From NCBI RefSeq assembly GCF_026230105.1, contig NC_079476.1, positions 39,360,559 to 39,424,558 on the forward strand: DNA of 64,000 bases, read 5' to 3'. The notes below the pieces were generated by a model. It was not told the origin of the DNA. It saw only the letters and a list, made by a program, of their open reading frames with translations, and searched no databases. Source of the stretch: Diorhabda sublineata. Taxonomy: Eukaryota; Arthropoda; Insecta; Coleoptera; Chrysomelidae. Of this stretch, positions 45,900 to 57,710 are shown in pieces (position 1 is the first letter of the stretch; each line of letters begins with the position of its first letter). A program made the position numbers and the translations under genes.

Positions 45900-46190
45900 T
45901 ATTTACGTGGGTTTTTTGTTTGTAACTCTCCTTCGTTCGTTAGAAGATTCGAACCAACGATCTCCGTGTTGGAAATTAAGCACTTCGTCAACCTTACCAA
46001 CTACACCGTTATGGCTCGATACAAGTTTCGAGGTGATGTAGACCTGATCGAGTGTAAACCAATCTTCAATCGAATAGTATGACATCCACGGATTTCTATT
46101 CGTTCCGATCATTATAAACATTTGGATAATATGCAAAATGTTACCTCGAAATATTTCATTCAAAACCCAATTGATTTTCATAGGTCCGGT
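45900..46190 (-). repeat. tRNA-like sequence, possible SINE head
   Basis: On the minus strand GTGTAGTTGGTAAGG resembles a pol III A box, and GGTTCGAATC about 45 nt later is a near-perfect B box. The region can be drawn only as a distorted tRNA with a poor acceptor stem, which favours a tRNA-derived SINE over a working tRNA. The open frame 45903-46181 is chance. Confidence 0.45.
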
Positions 46191-47540
46191 ATTGAAAATT
46201 TACACACTAGATGACAAAATGTTTTTGATAACGAAATTAATCAAATTATCAATTTAAAATAAATACTTTCAGAAATTTATCGATTGAATTTGATTTTAGA
46301 AACCAACATAATTTTCCAATCGTCCTCTGTATTTATTAAAATCATTTTTCACTGTCTTTTAGTAACCAATATCTTTCTATACTTTAATTTTAATTCAACA
46401 ACTAACGATGGAAATAAATTACAAATAGGCATGTTTGCTATCGCCATCTAGCAATGAAGTTTTCAACAAGCATTATTTTATTGCTCGTAGTTGTACTGTA
46501 AATTTCAAGGGATCTTTTTTCTAATGGGAGTTAGTCATATTACTCTCTGGTAGATGGCTGATATAGTTACACATCCAAAGTATAAAGTTAGAAGTTTAAA
46601 TAATTGCGCCGTGGTTCGTACACAGTGAAATCCATAAAGACCTTCACATTCAAATAAATCGACCAGAAATCTTATGAATTTACCGCCAGAAAAAACAAGA
46701 GACATTCAACACTCTCTTCCTATATACCAATCTCACGAATTTTGAACATTTTAGATGTGTACACAAGAGTGTTGTTACGTTTTTCTTCAAATATTTTAAA
46801 TAATTCTTTGTTCACGTGCCGTGCCATTAGTCACTAGTATTAATTCGAAAAAACTACAGTTCAATTGCTAAATCGTCCTCTATCTATCTACACTTCAAAA
46901 GTATTTGAATCAAAGCGAATTTAGTAAAATTTGTGAGGATATTTTCCTTTATATTCGCTGGTAAGTTATTCAAATTGGTTTTTTATATATATATATATAG
47001 TGCTCACTAAATTCCAGTTATCTCTATTAATTTCCTTTTCTTTTAAGTATTTTATATTTATTTGAGGAACAGAACGAATAGAAAAGATTCATGTTTGAAT
47101 ATATCTTAAAAAATATTAGAGCTTCTTTTTACTCAAATCTGTTCTACCTACTCGTTCCTTATTCAGTAAATTCATCTGTGTCCCCGTCTCCTGCTTCATT
47201 TTATTTTTTTCGGCAGTTCTACAGCTGCCAGTTTGGCGTTCAACCACACCAAGGACCCAACCAGTACACCACCATCTCATTAAATTCAATTCCAACAACT
47301 GGGAATTCAGTTGAGTGCTGCTACTATCCCAGCTTTCCATACGTAAGTTCTGGTCTTATCTTTAGTACATTGAAATTTGAGTTGTTTTCAATTTCTAACT
47401 GCTTTTATTATTGTTTCCAGCATCGTGAAGGTGGAGAATCGTGTCCGGGGATAGATTTAGTTTTTATTAATTTAATTCACAAGGTGTTTTCATCTTCCCC
47501 AATTTTTTTATTCTCTCTTGACTCAAAATAGACTTCAGTT
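46191..47540. other. Stretch with no secure feature
   Basis: AT-rich with a short (TA)n at about 46983-47000. Positions 47200-47460 are less AT-rich and carry frames on both strands. The minus strand reads GWVLGVVERQTGSCRT, vaguely like an ISXO2-type DDE transposase, which is too weak to call. Confidence 0.35.
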
Positions 47541-47544
47541 TCTT

Positions 47545-47990
47545 CATTTGAGCTGAATTTCGTACTGGCGAGCTTTTTTTGAGAACAGCCAGTAGTCGCT
47601 GGGTGCCAGATTCGGACTATACGGTGGATGAGGAAGCAATTCGAAGTGTAAATGTCTTAGTGAAATAGTGGTTTTTTCTTCGACATATAAGGCCGTTTTC
47701 TCTTGATTTTTTCATCTTGCAATCCACTAAAATGATGATCGTTTCAATTCCGGAGTTAAGTGATGGATCCACTGCTCTGAATCATCAACACGTTGGTGTT
47801 TTTGATCGTCTGTGAGTAAACGCGATACCCACTTTGAAAAAAGCTTTCTCGTGGTCAAATCTTCATGTAAATTAATAAACACACCAAATCCTGATATCTG
47901 TTTCGCTTCAGTTATCTCACGCAATTTCAATTTACGATTAGATTTGATGTTTTCTAGAGTAACCACCTCAATTGAATGACCAGATCATTC
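47545..47990 (-). pseudogene. Mariner transposase remnant
   Basis: The minus strand reads NIKSNRKLKLREITEAKQIS, then FGVFINLHEDLTTRKLFSKWV, SRLLTDDQKHQRVDDSE, then directly QWIHHLTPELKRSSF, and further on FELLPHPPYSPNLAPSDYWL. This is the mariner order, but about 20 residues before the first catalytic motif and the whole middle with the second Asp are missing; the third Asp is Asn (PYSPNL). Confidence 0.85.
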
Positions 47991-48039
47991 ACCATCATTG
48001 GTTAGGTTAGCAACCAATAATATTTGAAACCATTGCTGA

Positions 48040-49270
48040 GCTAGTACAGTTTTTTTTCCATCAAGAAGCAATGATATATTAAGACACGAAGATGTATTGA
48101 AAATAACAAAAGTAACTTCATTTAAATGGCTGTCGCTTTTTTCTGACTAATCGAAATGACATGAAATTTTAGATATAGTTTTTTGAATGTTGGTACTTCA
48201 TAAACGTCATATGGATTTGACAATAACAACGCCATCCGTGTGTCAGTCATACGACTGTGTTGAAAATAACAAAATAACAAAAGTAGCTTCATTTAAATGG
48301 CTGTCGCTTTTTTCTGACTAATCGGAATGACACGAAATTTTAGATATAGTTTTTTGAATGTTGGTACTTCATAAACGTCATATGGATTTGACAATAACAA
48401 CGCCATCTGTGTGTCAGTCATACGACTGTATTGAAAATAACAAAAGTAACTTCATTTAAATGGCTGTCACTTTTTTCTGACTAATCGAAATGACATGAAA
48501 TTTTAGATATAGTTTTTCGAATGTTGGTACTTCATAAACGTCATATGGATTTGACAATGACAACGCCATCTGTGTGTCAGTCATACGACTGTGTTGAAAA
48601 TAACAAAATAACAAAAGTAACTTCATTTAAATGGCTGTCGCTTTTTTCTGACTAATCGAAATGACATGAAATTTTAGATATAGTTTTTTGAATGTTGGTA
48701 CTTCATAAACGTCATATGGATTTGACAATAACAACGCCATCTGTGTGTCAGTCATACGACTGTGTTGAAAATAACAAAAGTAACTTCATTTAAATGGCTG
48801 TCACTTCTTTCTGACTAATCGAAATGACGTGAAATTTTAGATATAGTTTTTTGAATGTTGGTACTTCATAAACGTCATATGGATTTGACAATGACAACGC
48901 CAACTGTGTGTCAGTCATACGACTGTGTTGAAAATAACAAAATAACAGAAGTAACGTCATTTAAATGCCTGTCACTTCTTCCTGACTAATCGAAATGACG
49001 TGAAATGTTAGATATAGTTTTTTGAAAGTTGGTACTTCATAATCGTCATATGGATTTGACAATGACAACGCCATCTGTGTGTCAGTCATACGACTGTGTT
49101 GAAAATAACAAAATAACAAAAGTAACGTCATTTAAATGGCTGTCGCTTTTTTCTGACTAATCGGAATGACATGAAATTTTAGATATAGTTTTTTGAATGT
49201 TGGTACTTCATAAACGTCATATGGATTTGACAATGACAACGCCATCTGTGTGTCAGTCATACGACTTATT
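48040..49270. repeat. 163/171-bp tandem array, seven copies
   Basis: CATACGACT recurs at 48248, 48419, 48582, 48753, 48916, 49087 and 49258. The spacings alternate: 171, 163, 171, 163, 171, 171. The 8-bp difference is the presence or absence of one AAAATAAC. The copies are >90% alike by eye. No coding content recognised. Confidence 0.9.
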
Positions 49271-50570
49271 GAGTGACGATTAGTCCCACAGCTTTGATAA
49301 ATTCGATTTGAGGTGTGTCTGAAGTGTGTATTTATTAATTTTAGGAATAAAGTTAAGGATAAATAATTTTGGTGATAAGACTTTGATTAATCAGTTGGTC
49401 AACAGCTTTTTCACCCCTTAAGATTCCAACCATGTTATAATGGTACTGAGACGTCCTATATGAAACTTAATTGACTGGTTAGTATTATATTACATGTTGG
49501 TTTGTATAAATTAAACATTCTTAATTTCTAGAACTTTTGGACGACAATGTACGTTTTTTTTACTGTAAATAACAGTTTAACTCATCGTGGGAAATTTAAA
49601 CACTGAATTTGGAAAAAAAAAGTAGTTCAGTCACACAATATTTTACATTATTTTTTGGAATAGCTCTCACTTTAACCACTATAATTTTGAAGTGCCCCAG
49701 TTTTCTGAAAAGTGTAAGTGAAAGCGTATCTGAAAAAATATAAAGCCCTGAAATTATTACCACCAGATAAAAGAAATAGTTTGCGGTTACATCTATTATA
49801 TATAAAATTAAGGACGTGAAGTTCTTAACAGATTTCTTATTGAATTGTATTCAGAAGTCCTAAAGGCACAAATACACGCTACTAACCTGTTATTTTATGT
49901 CTTTTGAAGCTGTGACAATATTATTGAACATGGTTCATTATAAAAAGCGTTAATACTGTTAAAAAATTTCGCCCAAAGGGCGCTTCATATATTATATAAA
50001 GCTATGACTTTGTATTCTTGCACAAAAGTCAATTTAATATTGAATAAACAAAGAAAAATGAATTGAAAATAAAAAGTTGTTGTGTTTATTCATTAAATTA
50101 TTTTTGCTTACGTATTTGCAACATTTCTAAAAATATGTAACCATTTTTTTTTGGTTTTATTAAAAGTATTTAATGATGTAACCGTGAAAAAGTTCGTTAA
50201 AATTACTCATAAATCCAGGAAGTTGTTTAACATAAATAGCTACTAGTGAGTTAAGGTAACGAATATTTTTTATACATTGTAATTTAAAAAAAATTACACC
50301 TGCAAGATTAATATACATTTTTTATTAGCATCAGACAGTGATTCATTCTCCTCCATTTAAAATTAAGTCTAATGTTAATATAATATTATAAAAGATCGTC
50401 TACAAATTATTTTCGGACTCTCTTCAAAGTTTGAATAAAATTCTTCCACTAAAAATCGTTATTTTCAAGTAAATGTAAAAGTAATTTCATTGGTGTAGAA
50501 TTGTAGTCAAATTTTTTACCAATGAGAAAATTATGGACCAAAATAAATGAAGAAATATGCGGAGTTGAAA
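49271..50570. other. AT-rich non-coding stretch
   Basis: No supported gene or repeat recognised. Confidence 0.5.
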
Positions 50571-51900
50571 TATCACTACCAAATTCATTTATTTTTGGAG
50601 TACATAGTATGTGAGTGCCGTTATACATACAGCATCATCGTCAATATAGAATTTGCAATCCTTTGAGTCACTACACCAAGATTCGAACTCGATTGTTAGC
50701 GTTGGCCCGAAATAAATGATTCAACATCTGGACTATAAGGTATATTGAAACTTCTCTACCAAATTCAGTCATTTTTTGACGAATCTTCAAAGTTGAATGA
50801 GTCCTTGCGTTGCAGAGGTCTAGTACGCTCGCTTTATTGACCAATTCTAGGAGATCCTTTTGAGTTTTCTCCAATAATCTCTACAATTGTTAATAGTATT
50901 GTTCTATAGACACCATAGAACGAAAAATTTCATAGTGTGTGAGTGCCGTTATACACACAGCATCATCGTTAATATAGAATTTGAAATCCTTTGAGACACT
51001 GCATGAAGATTCGAACTCGATTGTTAGCGTTGGCCCGAAATAAATGATTCAACATCTGGACTATATGGTATATTGAAACTTCTCTACCAAATTCAGTCAT
51101 TTTTTGACGAATCTTCAAAGTTGTATGAGTCCTTGCGTTGTAGATGAGTAGCACACTCGCTTTATTAACCAATTCTATAAGATCCTTTTGAGTTTTCTCC
51201 AATAATATGTACAATTGTTGATAGTATGGTTCTAAATGCACCGTAGAACAAAAAATTTCATAGTGTGTGAGTGCCGTTATACACACAGCATCATCGTCAA
51301 TATAGAATTTGCAATCCTTTGAGTCACTGCACCAAGATTCGAACTCGATTGTTAGCGTTGGCCCGAAATAAATGATTCAACATCTGGACTATATGGTATA
51401 TTAAAACTTCTTTACCAAATTCAGTCATTTTTTGACGAATCTTCAAAGTTGAATGAGTCCTTGCGTTGCAGAGGTCTAGTACGCTCGCTTTATTGACCAA
51501 TTCTAGGAGATCCTTTTGAGTTTTCTCCAATAATATGTACAATTGTTGATAGTATGGTTCTAAATGCACCGTAGAACAAAAAATTTCATAGTATGTGAGT
51601 GCCGTTATACACACAGCATCATCGTCAATATAGAATTTGCAATCCTTTGAGTCACTGCACCAAGATTCGAACTCGATTGTTAGCGTTGGCCTGAAATAAA
51701 TTATTCAACATCTGGACTATATTGTATAATAAAACTTCTCTAGCAAATTCAGTCATTTTCTGACGAATCTTCAAAGTTGAATGAGTCCTTGCGTTGCAGA
51801 GGTCTAGCACACACGCTTTATTGACCAATACTGGGAGATTCTTTTGAGTTTTCTCCAATAATCTCTTCAGAAATGATTCCATTTCATTGATTTTGGAATC
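50571..51900 (-). repeat. 328-bp tandem array made of mariner transposase fragments, four copies
   Basis: GATTCGAACTCGATTGTTAGCG recurs at about 50680, 51008, 51336 and 51664, exactly 328 bp apart. Each unit on the minus strand reads HYEIF...YYQQLYILLEKTQK, LVNKASVLDLCNARTHSTLK and IRQKMTEFG; after one frame shift it reads PYSPDVESF. This matches the mariner block running from the segment before the second catalytic Asp (HDNARPHT, here LCNARTHS) to the third Asp (PYSPD). The second Asp is lost in all copies, so the founder was already dead when amplified. Confidence 0.85.
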
Positions 51901-53735
51901 AAATAATTGGTAGAAGCGCAGAGGTTCCGATTAATTGACCTCCTCGGTTTTGTGATTTTAATCCTTTGGACTACATTGTTTGGTCGTATCTTAAGGAAGA
52001 AATATATACTACAGAGATAAATTCACGTCAAGAATTGAAAGACAAATCAATGTCCTCATAGTCGAGCCCCAATCCTTTAGAAGATCAATGCATTCTTTAG
52101 AAAAAGCAAAAACTATATTTATATGTATTTATCTCTATTTTGATATTTTCTTTTCGTGATTTTTTTGTTTAATTAATACTTCGCGAATATTTATACCAGT
52201 ATATGTAATTAGTATAGAGTTTTATCAGTCAGATTTACGATTGCTTGTATAATTAAAGGTTTTTGATATCAATTTGAAAGGGAAGAATCCCGATAAAAAG
52301 TTTTAGTTGACTTGTAACTTACACATCAATTAGAAATCAAAATTCAGGTTCATTCATGATGTTTGGTTCGAAGAAAAGTACTTTAAATTTAGGAAATACA
52401 AATTATTGTGAGAAAAAGTTAAAGTATAAATAATAAACTATATTACAGGTCTCCACCCTGGATTATAATTGTATTATTAGGATCATTATATATCAATTAG
52501 TATCAACTTATGTCATGTCTATCTTTCCTGGTTTAAAAAACCACCAAAACGACTTAACATCGACTCTAAAGAAGAAGATTTCACTGAGTATTAATTTTAA
52601 CTACTTTAGACGTGAGTTTAATAAATATAACCTCAAAAAAGTTTGATACTAATTGGTACGAACCGTGTAACTAACGTCCTCTGTGAGGGTCAGATATAAA
52701 AACAAATTCATACCCATTTCCTACCCATTCTAAAGATGTTGCTTGAAACACACTGTATATATCAATTTTTATTGTCCAGCGAGGTAGTCGTGAGAAATAA
52801 CAACTAAAATACTGAACAAAATAATCCAACACTTTCCAATATTTTTTTGTGGATATAATCAAGTATTTCAACTTGTATCTTTCTACAGTTCAATAAAAAA
52901 TTTTATTCTCATAGATCCTGGCGCCAGTAATATTCATTTAAAGATATAAACGATTTATTGAATGGCCTTTTGTTAGAAAATATACCGACGAGAATTTAAC
53001 CTTGAAGTCTTCAAAACAGCACCTAAACACTATTATTTGTTTACACTATTTATTGGTGTTACGTGCCCATGAATGAACTAGAGAATTCGTGAATGGGACT
53101 AGTCCATTTACACCTATACCTATCCGATCGACTGAAGTGTAATTTCATCTCGGGTTGTTTTGATTTTGGGGTATATCGAACACCCAGGTAAAAGGTATAC
53201 CTGTAGTTTACTGTTTATAAGTTCAAACTAAAAAATATCCCTATTATAAATATTATTTTCAAAATTTTTATTTAGGGCAGAAGCTTTCCAATAATATGTC
53301 TTTGGATTCTCATTGTTTTTATGTAGGTGATTAACTATATTTTCTTTTTACCTTTGAACTATTTGCTGCCTTGATACCAGCCTTCAAAGTGAGGTTGATC
53401 AACCACCTCTCTCCTTAAAATAAGAATCCTTTTTGAGTTCATATGACACCTTATTATAATCCTGCTCATCCTTTTCAACTAATTTCATTCCTCAATTGTC
53501 AGCACTTGTACCATAAGCAGTCTTTTTTCTGTATATCTACAAACCAAGGAATCAATTTTTACAAATTGCTTCCTACTTTTCCAAAAGTCAAAGTCAAAGT
53601 TTGGTTTTCAACCTCGTAGAAATTTTTTATACATTTAAATAGAAATACAAACAAGACTACACTTTTTATTTATAATGAAGTGTAGTTTTGAAGAAAGCAT
53701 TCGCAAAAGTTAACATCTTTAACATATATAGTTCA
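51901..53735. other. AT-rich non-coding stretch
   Basis: No supported feature. The frame 52671-52871 has no recognised motif. Confidence 0.5.
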
Positions 53736-53739
53736 CGCT

Positions 53740-55669
53740 AGCACATTTCAGATTGATCTTGAACTTCTCAAGAAACCATAAATCCTTTAGATCCTCTCAT
53801 TTGGCCATAATGTCAAAGTTTACGTGATGTAAATTAATCCTGAAATCAGATTTCTACTTCACACGTTACTTTAATTAGTTTGTGATCTAATTTTCTGAGT
53901 AGACGCGTTGTACAGATCAAATTTTGTTGTTAAAAACAGGTCTGTGGTTAGTTGAAGTCACTTTCTCGATTGAGGATCCTATTTGGTTCATTAATAAGTA
54001 GGGAAAATGCGTATAATTATTTTTACCAACCCCCAAGTGGTTCAAAACAACCGAAACCCTTTGATCTTGAACTTCTGAATGTTGTAATAATCGGGAAAGA
54101 CTTAGTTTGGTAACTGATTCTTCTGGCTAGCACTTTTCCTGGATTAATATCTGCAAAGCCTTTAAAGGAGTAAGGAATATAGGCTTTCATATCTGCCAAT
54201 ATTACTTTCAAATTCTTGTTTGCACAAATTGGGGGTTGATTGTAATAGGAGGAAACATCATTCCAAGAAAACATGGAAAGAAAATCCTTTAGATGCTTCC
54301 ATTTGGCCATAATGCCAAAGTTTACGTAGACTGTTAATCCTGTGGTCATATTTCTACTTCACACACTTCACACGTTGTCGTAATTAGTTTCTGATCTGAT
54401 TTTCCAAATGGTACATGTATAGACGCGTTGTACAGATCAAATTTTGTTGTTAGAAACAGGTCTGTGGTTAGTTGAAGTCACTTTCTCGATTGAGGACTCT
54501 GTGTGGTTCCTTAATAAGTTGGGTCAACCCGAATAATTATTTTCACCGACCTCCAAGTGGTTCGAAACAATATAGACTTCCATATCTGCCAATATTACTT
54601 CCAAATTCTTGTTTGCACAAGCTGAGGGTTTATTGGACTAGGAGGAAACATCATTCCAAGAAAACATGGAAAGAAAATCCTTTAGATGCTTCCATTTGGC
54701 CATAATGCCAAAGTTTACGTAGACTGTTAATCCTGTGGTCATATTTCTACTTCACACGTTGTCGTAATTAGTTTCTGATCTGATTTTCCAAATGGTACAT
54801 GTATAGAAGCGTTGTACAGATCAAATTTTGTTGTTAGAAACAGGTCTGTGGTTAGTTGAAGTCACTTTCTCGATTGAGGACTCTGTGTGGTTCCTTAATA
54901 AGTTGGGTCAACCCGAATAATTATTTTCACCGACCTCCAAGTGGTTCGAAACAATATAGACTTCCATATCTGCCAATATTACTTCCAAATTCTTGTTTGC
55001 ACAAGCTGAGGGTTTATTGGACTAGGAGGAAACATCATTCCAAGAAAACATGGAAAGAAAATCCTTTAGATGCTTCCATTTGGCCATAATGCCAAAGTTT
55101 ACGTAGACTGTTAATCCTGTGGTCATATTTCTACTTCACACGTTGTCGTAATTAGTTTCTGATCTGATTTTCCAAATGGTACATGTATAGAAGCGTTGTA
55201 CAGATCAAATTTTGTTGTTAGAAACAGGTCTGTGGTTAGTTGAAGTCACTTTCTCGATTGAGGACTCTGTGTGGTTCCTTAATAAGTTGGGTCAACCCGA
55301 ATAATTATTTTCACCGACCTCCAAGTGGTTCGAAACAATATAGACTTCCATATCTGCCAATATTACTTCCAAATTCTTGTTTGCACAAGCTGATGGTTTA
55401 TTGGACTAGGAGGAAACATCATTCCAAGAAAACATGGAAAGAAAATCCTTTAGATGCTTCCATTTGGCCATAATGCCAAAGTTTACGTAGACTGTTAATC
55501 CTGTGGTCATATTTCTACTTCACACGTTGTCGTAATTAATTTGTGATCTGATTTTCCGAATGGTGCATGTATAGACGCGTTGAACAGATCAAGGACTGTT
55601 GTTGGAAACAGGTCTGTTGTTAGTCTGTTTTTAGTTGAAGTATTCTCGATTGAGGACTATGGATATGGT

Positions 55670-55736
<67 letters not shown>

Positions 55737-55780
55737 GTATAATTATTTTTACCAAGAGGTTCGAAACATCCAAAACCCTT
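53740..55780 (-). repeat. 384-bp tandem array made of LINE ORF fragments
   Basis: AAAATCCTTTAGATGCTTCC recurs at 54281, 54674, 55058 and 55442; the last two steps are exactly 384 bp and those copies are almost identical. The first, longer unit (53800-54420) reads on the minus strand LKDFLSMFSWNDVSSYY, ADMKAYIPYSFKGFADINPG. This resembles the stretch between endonuclease and reverse transcriptase of insect non-LTR elements. The 384-bp units lack about 130 bp of this unit, sharing the same breakpoints. The plus-strand 77-codon frames are artefacts. Confidence 0.8.
55672..55734. repeat. (TA)n microsatellite, ~31 repeats
   Basis: Uninterrupted TA dinucleotides inside the last, degraded unit of the 384-bp array. 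Confidence 0.95.
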
Positions 55781-55789
55781 TTATCCCTT

Positions 55790-56309
55790 AGTATAACAAT
55801 AGTCACCATGAACTGGCTTTCGTCCCAGATTGGAATCTCTGGTGGAGGAAAACTACGATAATCAGAAAACTTCGAGTTAACCACATACATAAAGTCATTC
55901 ACCGCTGATTTTTTGTTAAATTAGTTGTTTGCGAGACTCCAAAAATATTTTAAAATAAATCCACTAATGAATTCATTTCGACCGCAACTTTTTAGGAACA
56001 GAAGGTCGGCGCAAACATTCTACAGAATTAAGTTTTTAAATATGATTATCGAACATTTTTTTGCATGGACGTCTTAATTGTCACGTGCTGTGATACCAGT
56101 TGGCGTTTCTCATTTTTTCGCGTCACATCTGATGCAGAATAATTGTAACAAGCCATATGGACTAACATATTCTTTAAAAAATTATGTTTTATTTAACCTA
56201 TTAGCTCTGAAATGCAGAATGAGCTAAAAATAACTGAATTCTGAACGATGTTAGTTCAGTGTACTTAATGAGTTTCCTTAATTCTTTGTTGGGATGTGTC
56301 ACCAGCTCA
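55790..56309. other. Non-coding spacer
   Basis: AT-rich. No supported feature. Confidence 0.45.
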
Positions 56310-57189
56310 TTTCTGCCCTGGCCATCATGATGTCCAATACTGTTTGTGGCAACTTTGTTTGTATTTATTTCTAACATATGGCAACACTGTGTTCACAATG
56401 TGATACATGAACGTAAACAAGTACAAACCTGTATTAGTCGCGATCGGAAGCTAGTGTACGACGCATAAAAAAGAAAATTGAGTCAGGAGTGGAATTAAGA
56501 CGAAAAAGAAACAAAAATCTGCGGTAGAAAACAAATTTTCACTCCACGGTCAGAGAGATGTTTGAAGAACAAAGATGAGAAAATCACAACTCAACGATGC
56601 TTCTGAACGCACTGTTCAAAGAAAATTGGAAGAGCTAGATTTGAAGGCCTGTCGCTTCTCCAGGAAGCCCAAGTTAACAGTTACAATGAAAGCAAAGCGC
56701 CTGAAGTGGGCCAAACAATGGAAAGACGAAGATATGGCCTTCTGGAGATCGTAAGATATTGAAATTTATTAAAAAATTCACACATTCATATCCTTTTTAG
56801 ATAAATAAAGTGATGATTTGGTCAGTCATCAGCGGCAAGGGCACTGGACGTCTTTATATCGTAAGAGGAATAATGAGGCAAGATCGGTACAAAATCACTT
56901 GATTCCGCAGCTCAGAGAATGGTTTCCAGATGGAGAACCATTCACTTTAATGCAAGTTGGAGCTCCCTGACACACTGCTCGGTCTGACAGAGCTTTTTTT
57001 GCAGAAGATAATATTCCTCTGTTGGATTGGCCGGGTAATAGTCCCGATATGAATCCGATTGACAATGTGTGGGAGCTATTGAAAAGAGAAGTAGCTAAGG
57101 ATGTGACTAACAACAAAACCCAGCTTTTAGATAAGATTATTCATGTGTGGAATCATCAGGGCATGTAATAATTTGGCCAGGGACTGTAG
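56310..57189 (+). mobile_element. Defective Tc1-type transposon
   Basis: The transposase reads SERTVQRKLEELDLKACRFS, KPKLTVTMKAKRLKWAKQWK, then after a deletion LMQVGAP-stop-HTARSD, then FFAEDNIPLLDWPGNSPDMN and PIDNVWELLKREVAKDVTNN. This is the Tc1 order. The block with the first catalytic Asp is deleted, the second Asp is Val (QVGAP for QDGAP) and the final Glu is Asp (NPIDN), so all three acidic residues are affected. CCCTGGCCA at 56316 and its complement TGGCCAGGG near 57174 probably mark the inverted ends. Confidence 0.85.
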
Positions 57190-57345
57190 TCCAGTCATTT
57201 AAAGTAGTTCACGTAGGAAAATCTAGATACCCAGCTTTATAGTCGCTTAAACTTCTTCATTTAACATCCTAAAACTCACATATAATTCGATGTGAGCAAC
57301 AACAGTAAAAAAAAACGATTTTTTGCACAGTTTTGGAGGCCCAGG
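57188..57345 (+). repeat. Partial terminal repeat of the long-TIR element
   Basis: AGTCCAGTCATTTAAAGTAG to about 57345 is a diverged copy of the outer half of the terminal repeat that starts at 57711 (both carry ACATCCTAAAACTC and ACATATAATTCGATGTGAGC). It directly abuts the Tc1 end. Confidence 0.75.
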
Positions 57346-57710
57346 AACAGTTGTACCATCGGAAATGTCCTGCCAACATTTTTTCTGATAATTTTGAACC
57401 ATATATCATGTTTTATTTAGTTTAGTTTGGAGGAATCAGAAAATCATGGGAAATTGATGATTTTCCTAGCATTTTCATATAAATTTTAGCCCGCGGAACT
57501 CTCGCAAACCTCCTGTTAGAAAAAAATCGATTATCAAATCGATTTTAAGCTGCTATCGGAAATAAAAAAGTAGTAAGAAAATCCCACCCGGTCTATAATC
57601 CACAAACTAAAATAAATTCTTTGAATGACTCAAAATGATATTAGAAGTTAAATGAAGATAAATTTGAACTTGAATTTATCAGCTCTATCTATCTACATCC
57701 TAACCACGTA
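57346..57710. other. Non-coding spacer
   Basis: Between the partial terminal repeat and the long-TIR element. Nothing recognised. Confidence 0.4.

Noticed and set aside
45935..46025. Functional tRNA gene on the minus strand
   Set aside because: A good B box and a fair A box are present, but the acceptor stem does not pair and the anticodon arm is irregular, so a SINE head is more likely.
47091..47531. 146-codon plus-strand frame, and a minus-strand frame resembling an ISXO2-type transposase
   Set aside because: The plus frame has no family resemblance and passes possible splice sites. The minus-strand likeness rests on one short phrase. Neither is good enough to call a gene.
54472..55473. 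Three identical 77-codon plus-strand frames
   Set aside because: They are the same stretch in three copies of the 384-bp repeat, antisense to the LINE-like reading; not genes.
2540..55780. CRISPR arrays
   Set aside because: The tandem arrays have no repeat-spacer alternation; whole units repeat, and this is eukaryotic DNA.
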